Source: Rhodanobacter lindaniclasticus (GTDB taxonomy: Bacteria > Pseudomonadota > Gammaproteobacteria > Xanthomonadales > Rhodanobacteraceae). Taken from it: DNA of 64,000 bases. Under the pieces are notes generated by a model. That model was not told where the DNA came from. It saw only the letters and a list, made by a program, of their open reading frames with translations, and did no database searches. The stretch covers positions 1 to 64,000 of the forward strand of contig NZ_MWIO01000032.1 of assembly GCF_004799035.1 (NCBI RefSeq), given 5' to 3'. The position numbers were made by a program, and so were the translations under genes. Shown here one piece after another: positions 10,157-19,368 of this stretch (positions within the stretch are counted from its first letter, which is position 1; the number at the start of each line of letters is the position of its first letter).

Positions 10157-10961
10157 GCGTCGCATCCACGCGCGATTGCAACGCCATCGCGGCGGCGGGG
10201 TTGCGGTGCTTGGCGGAGCTGATGAAGAACACGAACACGTCGCGCGGTTTGCCTCGTGGCTGCACGCTGGCGGCATGCGGAAGGTCGGCGATGTCCTCTC
10301 CGGCGGCCCAGGCTTGTGCGCGCGTGGCCCAGCGGTCGAGCGCGTCGGGCGCGTAGCCGGTCGGGATGTCGTCGACGCTGCGCATCAAACGGGCATAGGC
10401 GAAATCGCCGGTGAGATCGGCCAGCGAGGGATACTCGGTCGAATCGGTGAACACGGTGGGCACGCCTCGTGCGCGGGCCAGTTCCACGTACGGCGCGCAG
10501 GCGAAGCTGGGGTGGCGAACTTCCAGCACGTGGCGCAGGGGTTTTCCGTTCAACTCGCGCGGCAGGCCGTCCAGGAAGGGCGCCACGTCGTCGGCATCGA
10601 ACCGTCGCGACGGCGGCAGCTGCCACAGGATCGGCCCCAGCCGGTCGCCCATCTCGGCGAGACCGCCGTGGATGAAGCCGCTGACGCCCTTGCCGGTGTC
10701 GGCCAGCCGCTTGCCTTCGGTGATGTAGCGCGGCGCCTTCAGCGAGAAGACAAAACCCTCCGGCGTTTCCGCCGCCCACTTCGCATAGGTCGCCGGTTTC
10801 TGCGCGCCGTAGAAGGTGCCGTTGATCTCGATCGCGCGCAGCTGGCGGCTGGCGTATTCCAGCTCGCGCCGTTGCACCAGCTTGGGTGGATAGAAATTGT
10901 CGCGCCACGGCGCATAGGTCCAGCCGCCGATGCCGACGCGGATCGTGCCGTGCGTGTTCAT
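10152..10961 (-). CDS. DUF72 family protein (YecE-like)
   Basis: A 269-residue TIM-barrel-like protein of the DUF72/YecE family, whose biochemical role is not established. The family's opening is clear (IRVGIGGWTYAPWRDNFYP, then LEYASRQLRAIEINGTFYG), as is the later block VLEVRHPSF. The start ATG at 10961 overlaps the stop of nothing upstream but sits in ATGA with the PAP2 stop at 10958-10960, so the two genes are translationally coupled with PAP2 first. Its stop TAG is supplied by the palindrome 10085-10156. The homologous family is widespread and usually monocistronic or paired with hydrolases. Confidence 0.9.
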   Translation of the reverse strand: MNTHGTIRVGIGGWTYAPWRDNFYPPKLVQRRELEYASRQLRAIEINGTFYGAQKPATYAKWAAETPEGFVFSLKAPRYITEGKRLADTGKGVSGFIHGGLAEMGDRLGPILWQLPPSRRFDADDVAPFLDGLPRELNGKPLRHVLEVRHPSFACAPYVELARARGVPTVFTDSTEYPSLADLTGDFAYARLMRSVDDIPTGYAPDALDRWATRAQAWAAGEDIADLPHAASVQPRGKPRDVFVFFISSAKHRNPAAAMALQSRVDATP

Positions 10962-11749
10962 GGCGTGGCTCCTCCGGGCTGGTGGCGCAGCCATTCGGCG
11001 GTGCCCACGCACAGCACCAGCCACGCCGCGCCGGTAGCGTAACCGGCCAGCACGTCGCTGAAGTAATGCACCTGCAGCAGGATGCGGCTGGTGCCGATCA
11101 CCCCGATCATCAGCACGGCGCCGGCGATGATTGCGCGATGGAAGCGCGGCGTCAGTCGCAGCAGCACGTAGGCCAGCATGCCGTAGAACACCATGGCACC
11201 GAACGCGTGCCCGCTGGGGAAGCTCCAGCCCGGCTCGACGATGAAGCCGTGGTCGTGCAGCGGCCGCACGCGCCGGAACAGCGCCTTCAGTCCGCCATTG
11301 ATCGGCAGGATGCCGAGCAGGGCCACGCTCCAGCTCGCCGCCAGCGACCATCGGTGCCGCAGCAGCAGAACCAGCAGCACCACGGCCGCCGCGCTGGCGA
11401 CCCACAAGGTGTCGCCAAGATGAGTGATCGCGGCGATCATGCGCAGCACCGGCACGGGCAGGTGGGCGCGCAGGCTGGCGGCGAGGCTGGTGTCAAAGCC
11501 GCCCAGGCCGGTCGTCGGCTGGCCGGAAATCGCCAGCGCGAGGCCGCCGAAGAACAACAGCAGCACCAGGCACAGCAGCAGGCCGACGCGCCAGCGCAGC
11601 AGCGTCGGAGCCTGGCCTGTCTGCACGGCGCGGCGCTGCCAGCGCGCATTGCGCTGCCAGGCCAGGTCGCCGGCCAGCAAGGCAAGCAGCAACAGCAGCG
11701 CCCACAGCTTCAGGGCGTGCAGGGCGATCCATTCCGCCGGCGTGTTCAT
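10958..11749 (-). CDS. PAP2-family membrane phosphatase
   Basis: A 263-residue integral membrane lipid phosphatase of the type that acts on phosphatidate, undecaprenyl diphosphate or lipid A. The three catalytic motifs are intact: KALFRRVRP (K-x6-RP), the PSGH box in SFPSGHAFG and SRILLQVHYFSD (SR-x5-H-x3-D). Around six membrane segments are visible. GAGG six bases before the ATG at 11749 supports the start. Its stop overlaps the DUF72 start. The open frame continuing to 13642 runs antisense to the serine hydrolase and is not real. The exact lipid substrate cannot be assigned. Confidence 0.9.
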   Translation of the reverse strand: MNTPAEWIALHALKLWALLLLLALLAGDLAWQRNARWQRRAVQTGQAPTLLRWRVGLLLCLVLLLFFGGLALAISGQPTTGLGGFDTSLAASLRAHLPVPVLRMIAAITHLGDTLWVASAAAVVLLVLLLRHRWSLAASWSVALLGILPINGGLKALFRRVRPLHDHGFIVEPGWSFPSGHAFGAMVFYGMLAYVLLRLTPRFHRAIIAGAVLMIGVIGTSRILLQVHYFSDVLAGYATGAAWLVLCVGTAEWLRHQPGGATP

Positions 11750-11893
11750 TGCGATCCTCGATTCGAGCGCTGATCTGCGCATGATCGCGGCTGGCGCCGC
11801 CGGCGTCGAGTTGGGCCGCTGCGTTCGCCGTACTGGCCTTGCGGGCGATTTCTCGCGATAGTGCGCGGATCGTCGCCTGAGGGGAGAACTTCG

Positions 11894-13594
11894 ATGGTCC
11901 AGCGATTCGGGTCCATGCGTGCGCTGTCGTTCCGGCTGCTGGCCGGCCATGCCTTGCTGGTGCTCGGCACTTCGGCGCTGGCGCAGGCTCCGGCCAAGCC
12001 GCAGCTGCCGCCGCCGGTATCGACCGGCGACATCGTGCAGCCGCTGCTGCCGGCGCAGTTGCAGGATTTCGACGCGTACATGGCCCACACGCTGAAGACC
12101 TTCGAGGTGCCCGGCATCGCGGTGGCCATCGTCAGGAACGGCAAGGTGGTGATGGAGCGCGGCTTCGGCGTGAAGGAGCTGGGCAAGCCGGACCAGGTCG
12201 ACGCGCACACCTTGTTCGCGATCGCGTCCAACACCAAGGCGTTCACCGCCGCGGCGCTGCAGCAGCTGGCCGACGCCGGCAAACTCGACATGGACGACCG
12301 GGTGATCGACCACCTGCCGTGGTTCCGCATGTCCGACCCGTACGTGACGCACGAGATGCGCATCCGCGACCTGCTGGCGCACCGCAGCGGCCTGAACCTG
12401 GGCGCGGGCGACCTGCTGTACTGGCCGCCGACCTCGTACACCACCCGGGACGTGGTCGAACGCCTGGCCAGGGTGCCGCTGAAGAACGGCTTCCGCAGCC
12501 ACTACGCCTACGACAACATCCTGTTCGCGGTGGCGACCCTGGTGATCGAGCAGGCTTCCGGGCAGAGCTATGCGGACTACGTGCGCGAGCACCTGTTCAA
12601 GCCGGTCGGCATGGACGAATCGCTGATCGACATGACCTACCTGAAGCCCGGCATGGACGCGGCTACCGGCCATGCTCCGTACGAGTTCAAGGACATCAAG
12701 CCGGTGCCGCCGATGGCCTGGCTCAACGATCCGGGCGCCGGCGGCATCTATTCCAGCGTGCACGACCTGGCCAAGTGGATGAACGTGCAACTCGCCGGCG
12801 GTGCGTTGCCGACGATGGGCGCCGACGGCAAGCCGCAGCGGGTGTTCTCCGAAAAGAGCCACCACGAGATGTGGTCGATGCTCACGCCGATCCCGATCAG
12901 GAAGGCGTCGATCCCCGAGCTGGAACCGCTGACGCCGGACTATTACGGCTATGGCGAAGGCTGGTTCCTCGGCCAGTACCAGGGCCGCAAGCTGGTCTGG
13001 CACACGGGTGGCTGGCCCGGCTTCGTCTCTCGGGTGACGATGGTGCCGTCGCTGAAACTCGGCGTGGTGGTGCTGACCAACCAGCAGTCCGGCGCCGCGT
13101 TCAACGCGGTGACGTATCGCGTGCTGGATGCGTACCTCGACCCGTCGCGCAAGACCGACTGGGTGGCGGTGTACGAGAAGGCCGTGCAGCACGCCCAGGC
13201 CAAGGCCGACGACAGCGTGGCGAAGCACGAACAGGCGCGCGACAAGCGCAGCAAACCTTCGCTGCCGCTGGCCGACTACGTCGGCACCTATCGCGACCCG
13301 TGGTATGGCGACGTCACCGTCAGCCAGGAACACGGCAAGCTGCGCATGCGCTTCAGCAAGACCGAACAGCTGGTGGGCACGATGACGCCGTGGCAGCACG
13401 ACAGCTTCACCGTGCGTTGGGACGACCGCTCGCTGGACGCCGATGCCTTCGTCGATTTCGCGCTGGACATGGACGGCAAGATCCGCGAAGTGCGCATGCA
13501 GCCGATCTCGCCGTTGACCGATTTCAGTTTCGATTTCCAGGATCTGCGACTGGTGCCGGTGAAAGTCGCCACCGGGGCGTCTGCGGACAAGTGA
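11894..13594 (+). CDS. serine hydrolase, beta-lactamase class C fold with DUF3471 tail
   Basis: A 566-residue exported hydrolase. A signal peptide ends near residue 31 (LLVLGTSALAQA). The penicillin-binding-protein/class C fold follows, with S112-x-x-K115 in AIASNTKAF, a Tyr motif in HYAYDNILF and HTGGWPGF as the KTG equivalent. The last hundred residues match the DUF3471 domain that often follows these hydrolases (LADYVGTYRDPWYGDV). GGGGAGA about seven bases before the ATG at 11894 sets the start. Members include D-peptidases and esterases, so true beta-lactamase activity should not be assumed. It is divergent from PAP2 and followed 46 bp later by an esterase. Confidence 0.9.
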   Translation: MVQRFGSMRALSFRLLAGHALLVLGTSALAQAPAKPQLPPPVSTGDIVQPLLPAQLQDFDAYMAHTLKTFEVPGIAVAIVRNGKVVMERGFGVKELGKPDQVDAHTLFAIASNTKAFTAAALQQLADAGKLDMDDRVIDHLPWFRMSDPYVTHEMRIRDLLAHRSGLNLGAGDLLYWPPTSYTTRDVVERLARVPLKNGFRSHYAYDNILFAVATLVIEQASGQSYADYVREHLFKPVGMDESLIDMTYLKPGMDAATGHAPYEFKDIKPVPPMAWLNDPGAGGIYSSVHDLAKWMNVQLAGGALPTMGADGKPQRVFSEKSHHEMWSMLTPIPIRKASIPELEPLTPDYYGYGEGWFLGQYQGRKLVWHTGGWPGFVSRVTMVPSLKLGVVVLTNQQSGAAFNAVTYRVLDAYLDPSRKTDWVAVYEKAVQHAQAKADDSVAKHEQARDKRSKPSLPLADYVGTYRDPWYGDVTVSQEHGKLRMRFSKTEQLVGTMTPWQHDSFTVRWDDRSLDADAFVDFALDMDGKIREVRMQPISPLTDFSFDFQDLRLVPVKVATGASADK

Positions 13595-13640
13595 TCCATC
13601 ACGGCGCCGTTCGCGGCGTCCATGCCGAAGGGGAAGGGAC

Positions 13641-15287
13641 ATGAACTATCGTCGTCATGCGGTGACGATCCTGCTGTCATTCGGATTGCTGGTCAGCGTC
13701 GCCCAGGCGCGCAGCGACAACACGCTGGAACATCGCTACATCCGCGTCGAACTGGGTGCGGCCAGCACCCAGGCGACCTCGGGCCGGCTGCTGCTGTTCG
13801 CGGTCGATGCCAAGGCGGCGCAGGCGGCGGCCAAAGCGGAGTCCAAGGGCAAGAGCAGCGTGGTCGAGTCGGTAGACGCCAATCCGTTCAGCGGCACGGT
13901 GACCAGCGTGGCGGCGGCCGAGGTGGACCACTGGGCGCCGGGGCAGGCCATCGACATCGACACCAACCGCATGGCGTACCCGGCTCCGTGGTCGCAGCTG
14001 CCGGCGGGCGATTACCTGGTGCAGGCCGTGCTCGACGTGAACCACGACTACAACTACACCGGGCGTGGTGCCGGCGATCTGCTCAGCGACGTGGTCAAGC
14101 TGCATCTGCCCGCGACCGCCGTGCCGAAACTGGTCCTGGCAAAGGCCTTGCCGGCAGAGGGTGACCCGTGGGCCGTGCCGGAATCGGCGTCGCCGGACCT
14201 GCGCGAACGTGTGGCGGCGGCACGCCCGCATGCGCACCTGGTCGATTTCATCAGCCCGTCGCTGAGTGCGTTCTGGGGCCGGCCGATCCACATGCGCGGC
14301 TGGGTGCTCACCCCGCCGGGCTACGACGCCCATGCTGCCGTGCGTTATCCGACGGTCTATTACACGCAGGGTTTCGGCGGCAACAACGAGCGTGTGATCG
14401 GCCCGGTGGCGACCGTCTACGCGGCGATGGCCAGGCAGCAGATGCCGCCGATGATCTGGGTATTCCTCGACGAGTCCAGCTCCACCGGCACCCACGAGTT
14501 TGCCGACTCGGTCAATAACGGTCCGTGGGGACAGGCGCTGACCACCGAGTTGATCCCGCATCTCGAAGCGCACTACCGCATGGACGCCGATGCCAACGGT
14601 CGCTTCCTCAACGGTCACTCGTCCGGTGGCTGGGCCACGCTGTGGCTGCAGACGCGCTACCCGAAGCTGTTCGGTGGCACCTGGTCGACCTCGCCCGATC
14701 CGAGCGACTTCCACGATTTCACCGGCGTGGATCTTTACGCGCCGCATGCCAACGTCTACCGCCGGCCCGACGGCTCGGCCTATCCGCTGGTGCGCAACCA
14801 CGACAAGGTGCTGGGCACCTTCGAGCAGTTCGCGAAACTCGAACGCGTGCTGGGCAGCTATGGCGGCCAGTTGGCCTCGTTCGAGTGGGTATTCTCGCCG
14901 CGCGGTGAGGATGGTCGGCCCGTGCCGATGTTCGACCGCGACACCGGCGCCGTCGACCCGGCGGTGGTGGCGTACTGGCGCGATCACTACGACATTGCCT
15001 ATCGCCTGCAGCAGCACTGGCCGCAGTTGAAGCCCGACCTGGACGGCAAGATCCATCTCTACGTGGGCACGGCCGACACGTTCTATCTCGACGGTTCCGC
15101 GCACAAACTGAAAGCCGTGCTCGATGGCCTGGGCGCGAAGACGGAGTTCCGTTTCGTGCCCGACCGCACCCACGGCAACCTGTACTGGATCGGCGAGGAC
15201 CACCACGGCCTGCTCAAGCAGATCAGCTGGGCGATGTATGCCGTTGCGCGGCCGGATTCCAAGCTGAAGCCCGTCACCGCTCCCTGA
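13641..15287 (+). CDS. secreted esterase, putative-esterase (EstD) alpha/beta-hydrolase family
   Basis: A 548-residue exported protein with a signal peptide ending at about residue 24 (LLSFGLLVSVAQA). The N-terminal 200 residues look like a beta-rich accessory domain. The C-terminal part is the esterase D-like hydrolase with the nucleophile elbow FLNGHSSGGWAT and a final histidine in PDRTHGNLYW. GGAAGGG just before the ATG at 13641 is a good ribosome-binding site. It lies on the same strand 46 bp after the serine hydrolase, so both may form one unit for extracellular ester or peptide hydrolysis. The substrate is unknown. Confidence 0.87.
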   Translation: MNYRRHAVTILLSFGLLVSVAQARSDNTLEHRYIRVELGAASTQATSGRLLLFAVDAKAAQAAAKAESKGKSSVVESVDANPFSGTVTSVAAAEVDHWAPGQAIDIDTNRMAYPAPWSQLPAGDYLVQAVLDVNHDYNYTGRGAGDLLSDVVKLHLPATAVPKLVLAKALPAEGDPWAVPESASPDLRERVAAARPHAHLVDFISPSLSAFWGRPIHMRGWVLTPPGYDAHAAVRYPTVYYTQGFGGNNERVIGPVATVYAAMARQQMPPMIWVFLDESSSTGTHEFADSVNNGPWGQALTTELIPHLEAHYRMDADANGRFLNGHSSGGWATLWLQTRYPKLFGGTWSTSPDPSDFHDFTGVDLYAPHANVYRRPDGSAYPLVRNHDKVLGTFEQFAKLERVLGSYGGQLASFEWVFSPRGEDGRPVPMFDRDTGAVDPAVVAYWRDHYDIAYRLQQHWPQLKPDLDGKIHLYVGTADTFYLDGSAHKLKAVLDGLGAKTEFRFVPDRTHGNLYWIGEDHHGLLKQISWAMYAVARPDSKLKPVTAP

Positions 15288-15299
15288 TCCTTGTCGTGC

Positions 15300-15365
15300 C
15301 GTGGGGCGGGCACCGCCCGCCGCCCGCGCCCGCACGTGAAGCCGGCGGGCAGTGCCCGCCCTACG
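15300..15365. repeat. GTAGGGCGGGC-type palindrome
   Basis: Right arm CAGTGCCCGCCCTACG and left arm CGTGGGGCGGGCACCG form the same element as at 10085 and 28800, with one arm base changed (GTGGGG). It lies between the convergent stops of the esterase (15287) and the VOC gene (15399), where it could act as a transcript end. Confidence 0.88.
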
Positions 15366-15398
15366 CGTCTCGCGGGCCGCCGCCCGCGCGGTTTCGGA

Positions 15399-15821
15399 TC
15401 ACTCCGGCTGCCACGGGTCGTAGCTGCCGATGTACCAGAGGTGGCCTTCCGGGTCGTGGCAGCTGTAGCCTGCTCCGCCGTAGTCCTTTTCGGCGTAGTC
15501 ATCGACGATCACCGCGCCGGCGGCCTTCGCCCGCTCGTAGTGGGCCTTGCAGTCGGTCACGGTCACGCAGGCGCACTGCGTTTCGCGGCCGCCGATCTCG
15601 TCGGGTTGCGCAATGTGCCGGCCGAAATCGTCATGGCGCACGCCGCCAAGCATGATCATGCCGCGGCCGTAGGCCAGTTGTGCGTGCTCGACCTGGCCGG
15701 CGTCGTTTTCGTAGACCGCATGCCGTTCGAAAGCGAATGCCTGGCAGAGCCAGTCGATGGCCGCGTGGGGATCGCGATAGCGCAGGCAAGGGATGATGGT
15801 GCTGCCGCCGGACTGTTCCAT
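15399..15821 (-). CDS. VOC-fold (glyoxalase/bleomycin-resistance-like) protein
   Basis: A 140-residue protein of the vicinal oxygen chelate fold. The family opening IIPCLRYRDPHAAIDWLCQA and the closing block YSCHDPEGHLWYIGSYDPW are typical of the PhnB/glyoxalase-like subgroup. GGAGG five bases before the ATG at 15821 is strong, so the longer frame to 15890 is rejected. Fold members bind a metal or small ligands; the reaction cannot be assigned. It is about 50 bp downstream of, but on the opposite side of a small gap from, the AraC-type regulator gene on the same strand complement, and converges with the esterase. Confidence 0.87.
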   Translation of the reverse strand: MEQSGGSTIIPCLRYRDPHAAIDWLCQAFAFERHAVYENDAGQVEHAQLAYGRGMIMLGGVRHDDFGRHIAQPDEIGGRETQCACVTVTDCKAHYERAKAAGAVIVDDYAEKDYGGAGYSCHDPEGHLWYIGSYDPWQPE

Positions 15822-15954
15822 GGGTACCTCCGTGGTGGAATTTCGCAGAGCGGGTGGCGCGGTCGTTCCGCTTGCGCGAAACGACGTCACGGTCCTGCAG
15901 GGACGCGACCAGATTAGCCCGGCGGGGTGTAGCGGTCTTGTAGATTTCCGTCGC

Positions 15955-16770
15955 TCAGTCGAGCGGCAGGTGGTTCGAATACGGACCGCGCGCGGCCATG
16001 AAGGCGCTCGGCGTGACGCCGGCGAACTGGCGGAACTCGTGGGTCAGGTGGGCCTGGTCGAAATAGCCGCCGTCGGCTGCCACCTGGCTCCAGTTCACCG
16101 TGGGCTGCGCTGCCGCATGATCCACCACCGCGCGAAAGCGCAGCAGCCGCGTGTAGTGCTTGGGGCGCATGCCTATCTGGCGCTGGAACAGCAGGCCGAA
16201 GCGGCGCTCGGACAAGCCCGCCTCGCGCACCAGCGGCGCGATGCGTTGCACCTGCGGCGCGTCGGACAGGCGGTCCAGCGCGTAGGCGATGGCGGGATGC
16301 AGGGCCGTGCTGTACAGGCGGCGCTCCAGCCACCCGGTCAGCAGGCGCAGGCGGTCGTGCGGCGCGGCGATTTCCAGCAATTGCTCGCGCAACAGCGCGG
16401 CGGCCCGGCCGAACAGGTCGCCCAGGTCGATGTCCCGTCCGATCAGCGTGGTGGCGTCCTCGCCGGTCAGCGCGTGGGCACCGCCGGGGCGGAACACCAC
16501 GCCCATCACGCGGATCTGTTCGGCGGTGTCGATGATCTCGCTGCGCAGGGTGGGACCGCCCAATACGCAGGCGGACGAGCGGATGCAGCGCCGCGCCGCG
16601 TCGTCGGTGTAGACGCGGGTTTCGTCCTCGTGCAGGTTGATGATGAGCTGCGCCCCGGGTTGCGGCAGCACGCGCTCGTGGCGATGCGCCGCGGGCGGCA
16701 TGTCCCAGTCCCATACCTTCGCGATCAGCTTGTCCAGCGGTGCACCGGGCTGGCAGTACTGGAATCCCAT
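15955..16770 (-). CDS. AraC-family transcriptional regulator
   Basis: A 271-residue regulator. The N-terminal 150 residues match the DUF6597-like sensing domain seen in one AraC group (YCQPGAPLDKLIAKVWDWD). The C-terminal double helix-turn-helix is complete: IAPLVREAGLSERRFGLLFQ for the first and WSQVAADGGYFDQAHLTHEF for the second, ending FAGVTPSAF as usual. GGAG nine bases before the ATG at 16770 supports the start. It sits upstream of the VOC gene on the same strand (134 bp gap), a pairing often seen where the regulator controls the VOC enzyme. Confidence 0.9.
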   Translation of the reverse strand: MGFQYCQPGAPLDKLIAKVWDWDMPPAAHRHERVLPQPGAQLIINLHEDETRVYTDDAARRCIRSSACVLGGPTLRSEIIDTAEQIRVMGVVFRPGGAHALTGEDATTLIGRDIDLGDLFGRAAALLREQLLEIAAPHDRLRLLTGWLERRLYSTALHPAIAYALDRLSDAPQVQRIAPLVREAGLSERRFGLLFQRQIGMRPKHYTRLLRFRAVVDHAAAQPTVNWSQVAADGGYFDQAHLTHEFRQFAGVTPSAFMAARGPYSNHLPLD

Positions 16771-16811
16771 CGGCTCGTCTCCGTGGATAGGCGGCAGTCT
16801 AGCGTGCCGGC

Positions 16812-19208
16812 TCAACCCGTGTGTTCGTCTTCCTCGGCCAGCGGTGGCAGCGTGCGCACCAGTTGCGCGCGCACCAGCGGCAGCCGCGCGCGGCGCAGGC
16901 GCTGCAGCAGTTCGAACAGCAGCTCGCTCTTCACGCCACTGGTGTCGCGGGGGCTGCCGACGTAGGCCACGCAGTTGAAGGTCATCGAACCGGCATCGAG
17001 GCCGTCCAGCTGCACGTAGGGCGCCGGCGCGGCCAGTGTGCGCGGGTGTGCGCCGAGTACCTCCAGCGCCAATGCCCGTACCTTGTCGGCATCGGTGTCC
17101 AGCGGCATCGGCAGCTTGATCTGCACGCGGCCCAGCGCATTGGCCTGGGTCACGTTGCGCACGTTTTCGGTGATCAGCTGCGAGTTCGGCACGATCACGG
17201 TGGAGCGATCCCACAACTGGATCTCGGTGGCGCGCACATTGATCCGGCGGATGTCGCCCTCGACCTCGTTGAGGCTGACCCAGTCGCCCACCTTCACCGG
17301 CCGCTCCACCAGCAGGATCAGGCCGGAGATGAAGTTCTGCACGATCGCCTGCAGGCCGAAGCCGATGCCCACCGACAGCGCGCTGACGATCCAGGTGATG
17401 CTGGTCAGGTTGACGTGCAGCGCGGCAAGGGTCAGCACCAGTACCAGCAGGCCGCCGAGGTAGCCGAGCAGGGTGACGATGGAATCCTGCATGCCCGGTT
17501 CCATCGTCGACTTGGGCAGCAACTGTTCGCGCAGCCAGCGCTTGAGCATGTGCAGCAGCACGCCGCCGACCACCAGCACCAGCACCGCCCGGAAGATGTT
17601 GCCGGGATTGATCGGCAGATCGCCCAGTTTCAGGTTGCCGAAGGTGCGCACGGCACTGGCCAGCAGGTCGCCCGGGCCGGCGCCGAACGGGGTCAGCACG
17701 ATGGCAATGGCCAGCAGGGTCAGCAGCACCCTGGCGATGCCGGCGAGCAGGGTAGCGGCCTGGTCCAGCGCATGCGGCGCCAGCTGGAAGGATGTCTGCA
17801 GCCGCTGGCCGCCGCGTTCGTGCGGCGAGAGCGCGATGTGGATCAGGTCGTTCAACAGGTGGCCGAGCAGCCACGCACTGGCCACCACCACGCCGACCCA
17901 CAGCATCTGCACCGCGGCGAAGAAGGCCAGCGCGATGTAACCGGTGGCCACGCCCAGCCAGCTCACCAGCACGCCGAGCACCGCGCCGGCGCCGAGCGCG
18001 CCGACCCACAACGGACGATGTTCGACCACGCCCTCGGCCGCCGCCTGCCGCCGCGCGCCGCGCAAACGCCACCAGCCCGCCGCGATCAAGCCGCTGACCA
18101 CCAGTGCCACCGCGCCGCGCGTGGCCACCGTGGTCGGCAGGCTGGAGCCGATGGTGCGGCTGATGCGCTCGATCAGGCCGAACAGCAGCGCGGCGGCGCC
18201 GAGCAACCAGGGCAGCATGCGCAAGCGTTGCGCGGCGAGGTCAGACAGCGGCGGCAGGCGCCAACTCGGCCGGCGCACGGAGAGCAGCGCGCGGCCCAGC
18301 CCGGTGACAAACGCGGCGAACAGCACCAGGCGCACCGCCGATCGCGCCAGCGCGTCGAGGTCGGTCGCGAGGATGTCGTTCCAGTTCAGGCCCAGGTACA
18401 CCAGCTGGGCGGCGAGGCCGGTGGTGAGCAACGCGGTGAGCGCGACCGCCACCGCCATCGCGCTGCGGCGCAGGTGGCCATCCGGCACGTGGCGCGTGGC
18501 CAGGCGCAACAGCAGCCCGTCGAGCAGCCAGCGGCCCACGCCCAGCCACAGCAACGCGCCGATCAGGCACAGCAGCAACGGCGTGCGGTTCGGCGGTTGC
18601 CATGCCTCGCTCCAGGCATCGGCCAGGCGACCGCCGAGACGATCCAGCCGCGCCAGGTCATCGGGGAAACTGCGCGCCGGCTCGCTCCAGAACGCGCTGC
18701 TGAAGGGCGACGCCGTGCGCGATGCCAACCGGGCCTGGAACTCGTCGTTGCGCAGGCCGGTGATCTGCGCGGCTAGTTGCAACGCGTTCTGGCCCAGCAG
18801 CTGCGCCTGTTTGACCTGCGCATCCAGGCCGGCCAGCGCCTTGTCGAGTTGCCGGCGCTGCGTGGCGACCCCGATGGCTTCCGGTGGCGCGTCCCTGGCC
18901 GGCGCCGGCCCCAGCACGTCGAGCTGGGCCTGCACGGCCGCCATCTGCGGCGCGAGGTCGAGTGCCAGCTGGCGCGCCTGGTCCTGCACGGCCAGCGCGG
19001 TGCCGCGCAGGTCGGCCAGTGGGGTGTCCGGGTGTTTGGACTTGAGCGTCGCCTTGATCGTGTCCAGGCGATCGTCCAGCAGCTGCATGGCCTGCGCCGG
19101 CGTGGCGGAGGACGCCGCGGCGGCCGGCGCGGCGTCGCCCTGCGCCTGTGCGGCGAAGCTGCCGAGACACAACAGCGCAAGGAGGACGAACCGGCACGGC
19201 ATGGGCAT
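16812..19208 (-). CDS. large MscS-family mechanosensitive channel with DUF3772 domain
   Basis: A 798-residue inner-membrane channel. A signal peptide (FVLLALLCLGSFAAQAQ) is followed by a periplasmic helical domain of the DUF3772 type (residues about 30-210), then around ten membrane helices and the MscS core. The pore helix and beta domain are clear: GIGFGLQAIVQNFISG, VGDWVSLNEVEGDI and VPNSQLITENVRN. It should release solutes on hypo-osmotic shock, with the long N-terminus tuning its gating as in MscK-type channels. Starts at 19208 and 19202 are both possible; neither has a strong ribosome-binding site. Confidence 0.9.
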   Translation of the reverse strand: MPMPCRFVLLALLCLGSFAAQAQGDAAPAAAASSATPAQAMQLLDDRLDTIKATLKSKHPDTPLADLRGTALAVQDQARQLALDLAPQMAAVQAQLDVLGPAPARDAPPEAIGVATQRRQLDKALAGLDAQVKQAQLLGQNALQLAAQITGLRNDEFQARLASRTASPFSSAFWSEPARSFPDDLARLDRLGGRLADAWSEAWQPPNRTPLLLCLIGALLWLGVGRWLLDGLLLRLATRHVPDGHLRRSAMAVAVALTALLTTGLAAQLVYLGLNWNDILATDLDALARSAVRLVLFAAFVTGLGRALLSVRRPSWRLPPLSDLAAQRLRMLPWLLGAAALLFGLIERISRTIGSSLPTTVATRGAVALVVSGLIAAGWWRLRGARRQAAAEGVVEHRPLWVGALGAGAVLGVLVSWLGVATGYIALAFFAAVQMLWVGVVVASAWLLGHLLNDLIHIALSPHERGGQRLQTSFQLAPHALDQAATLLAGIARVLLTLLAIAIVLTPFGAGPGDLLASAVRTFGNLKLGDLPINPGNIFRAVLVLVVGGVLLHMLKRWLREQLLPKSTMEPGMQDSIVTLLGYLGGLLVLVLTLAALHVNLTSITWIVSALSVGIGFGLQAIVQNFISGLILLVERPVKVGDWVSLNEVEGDIRRINVRATEIQLWDRSTVIVPNSQLITENVRNVTQANALGRVQIKLPMPLDTDADKVRALALEVLGAHPRTLAAPAPYVQLDGLDAGSMTFNCVAYVGSPRDTSGVKSELLFELLQRLRRARLPLVRAQLVRTLPPLAEEDEHTG

Positions 19209-19311
19209 CCGCGCATGATCGGAGCGTCGTGGCGGGTGGTCAATCGCCACGGCGAGGGTGCCGCGAAGGCCGCAAGGCGTGCGTTCAGATTGGGCTGGGC
19301 GGACCGGGCAC

Positions 19312-19349
19312 TTGACGTCAACTAGTTTGTAATGCAAACCTATTTGCAT
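19312..19349 (+). promoter_or_regulatory. tandem palindromes upstream of the membrane-protein/wHTH/hydrolase operon
   Basis: TTGACGTCAA (19312-19321) is a perfect 10-bp palindrome. ATGCAAA-CCTA-TTTGCAT (19332-19349) is a perfect inverted repeat with 7-bp arms in an AT-rich patch. Both lie 20-57 bp before the start at 19369. They look like operators, possibly for the winged-helix regulator encoded second in the operon. I cannot place a convincing -35/-10 pair. Confidence 0.5.
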
Positions 19350-19368
19350 ATTTCGAGAGGAACCCCCG

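Noticed and set aside
11894-13594. Annotation as a true beta-lactamase
   Set aside because: The class C fold with DUF3471 is shared by peptidases and esterases, and no resistance-type motif or ampR neighbour is present. The same holds for 20399-22054.
11750-13642. A long minus-strand extension of the PAP2 gene over the serine hydrolase
   Set aside because: The serine hydrolase on the plus strand has full motifs and a ribosome-binding site; the antisense part has none.
19312-19317. TTGACG as a -35 box for the gene at 19369
   Set aside because: No acceptable -10 lies 16-18 bp downstream; it is better read as part of a palindrome.
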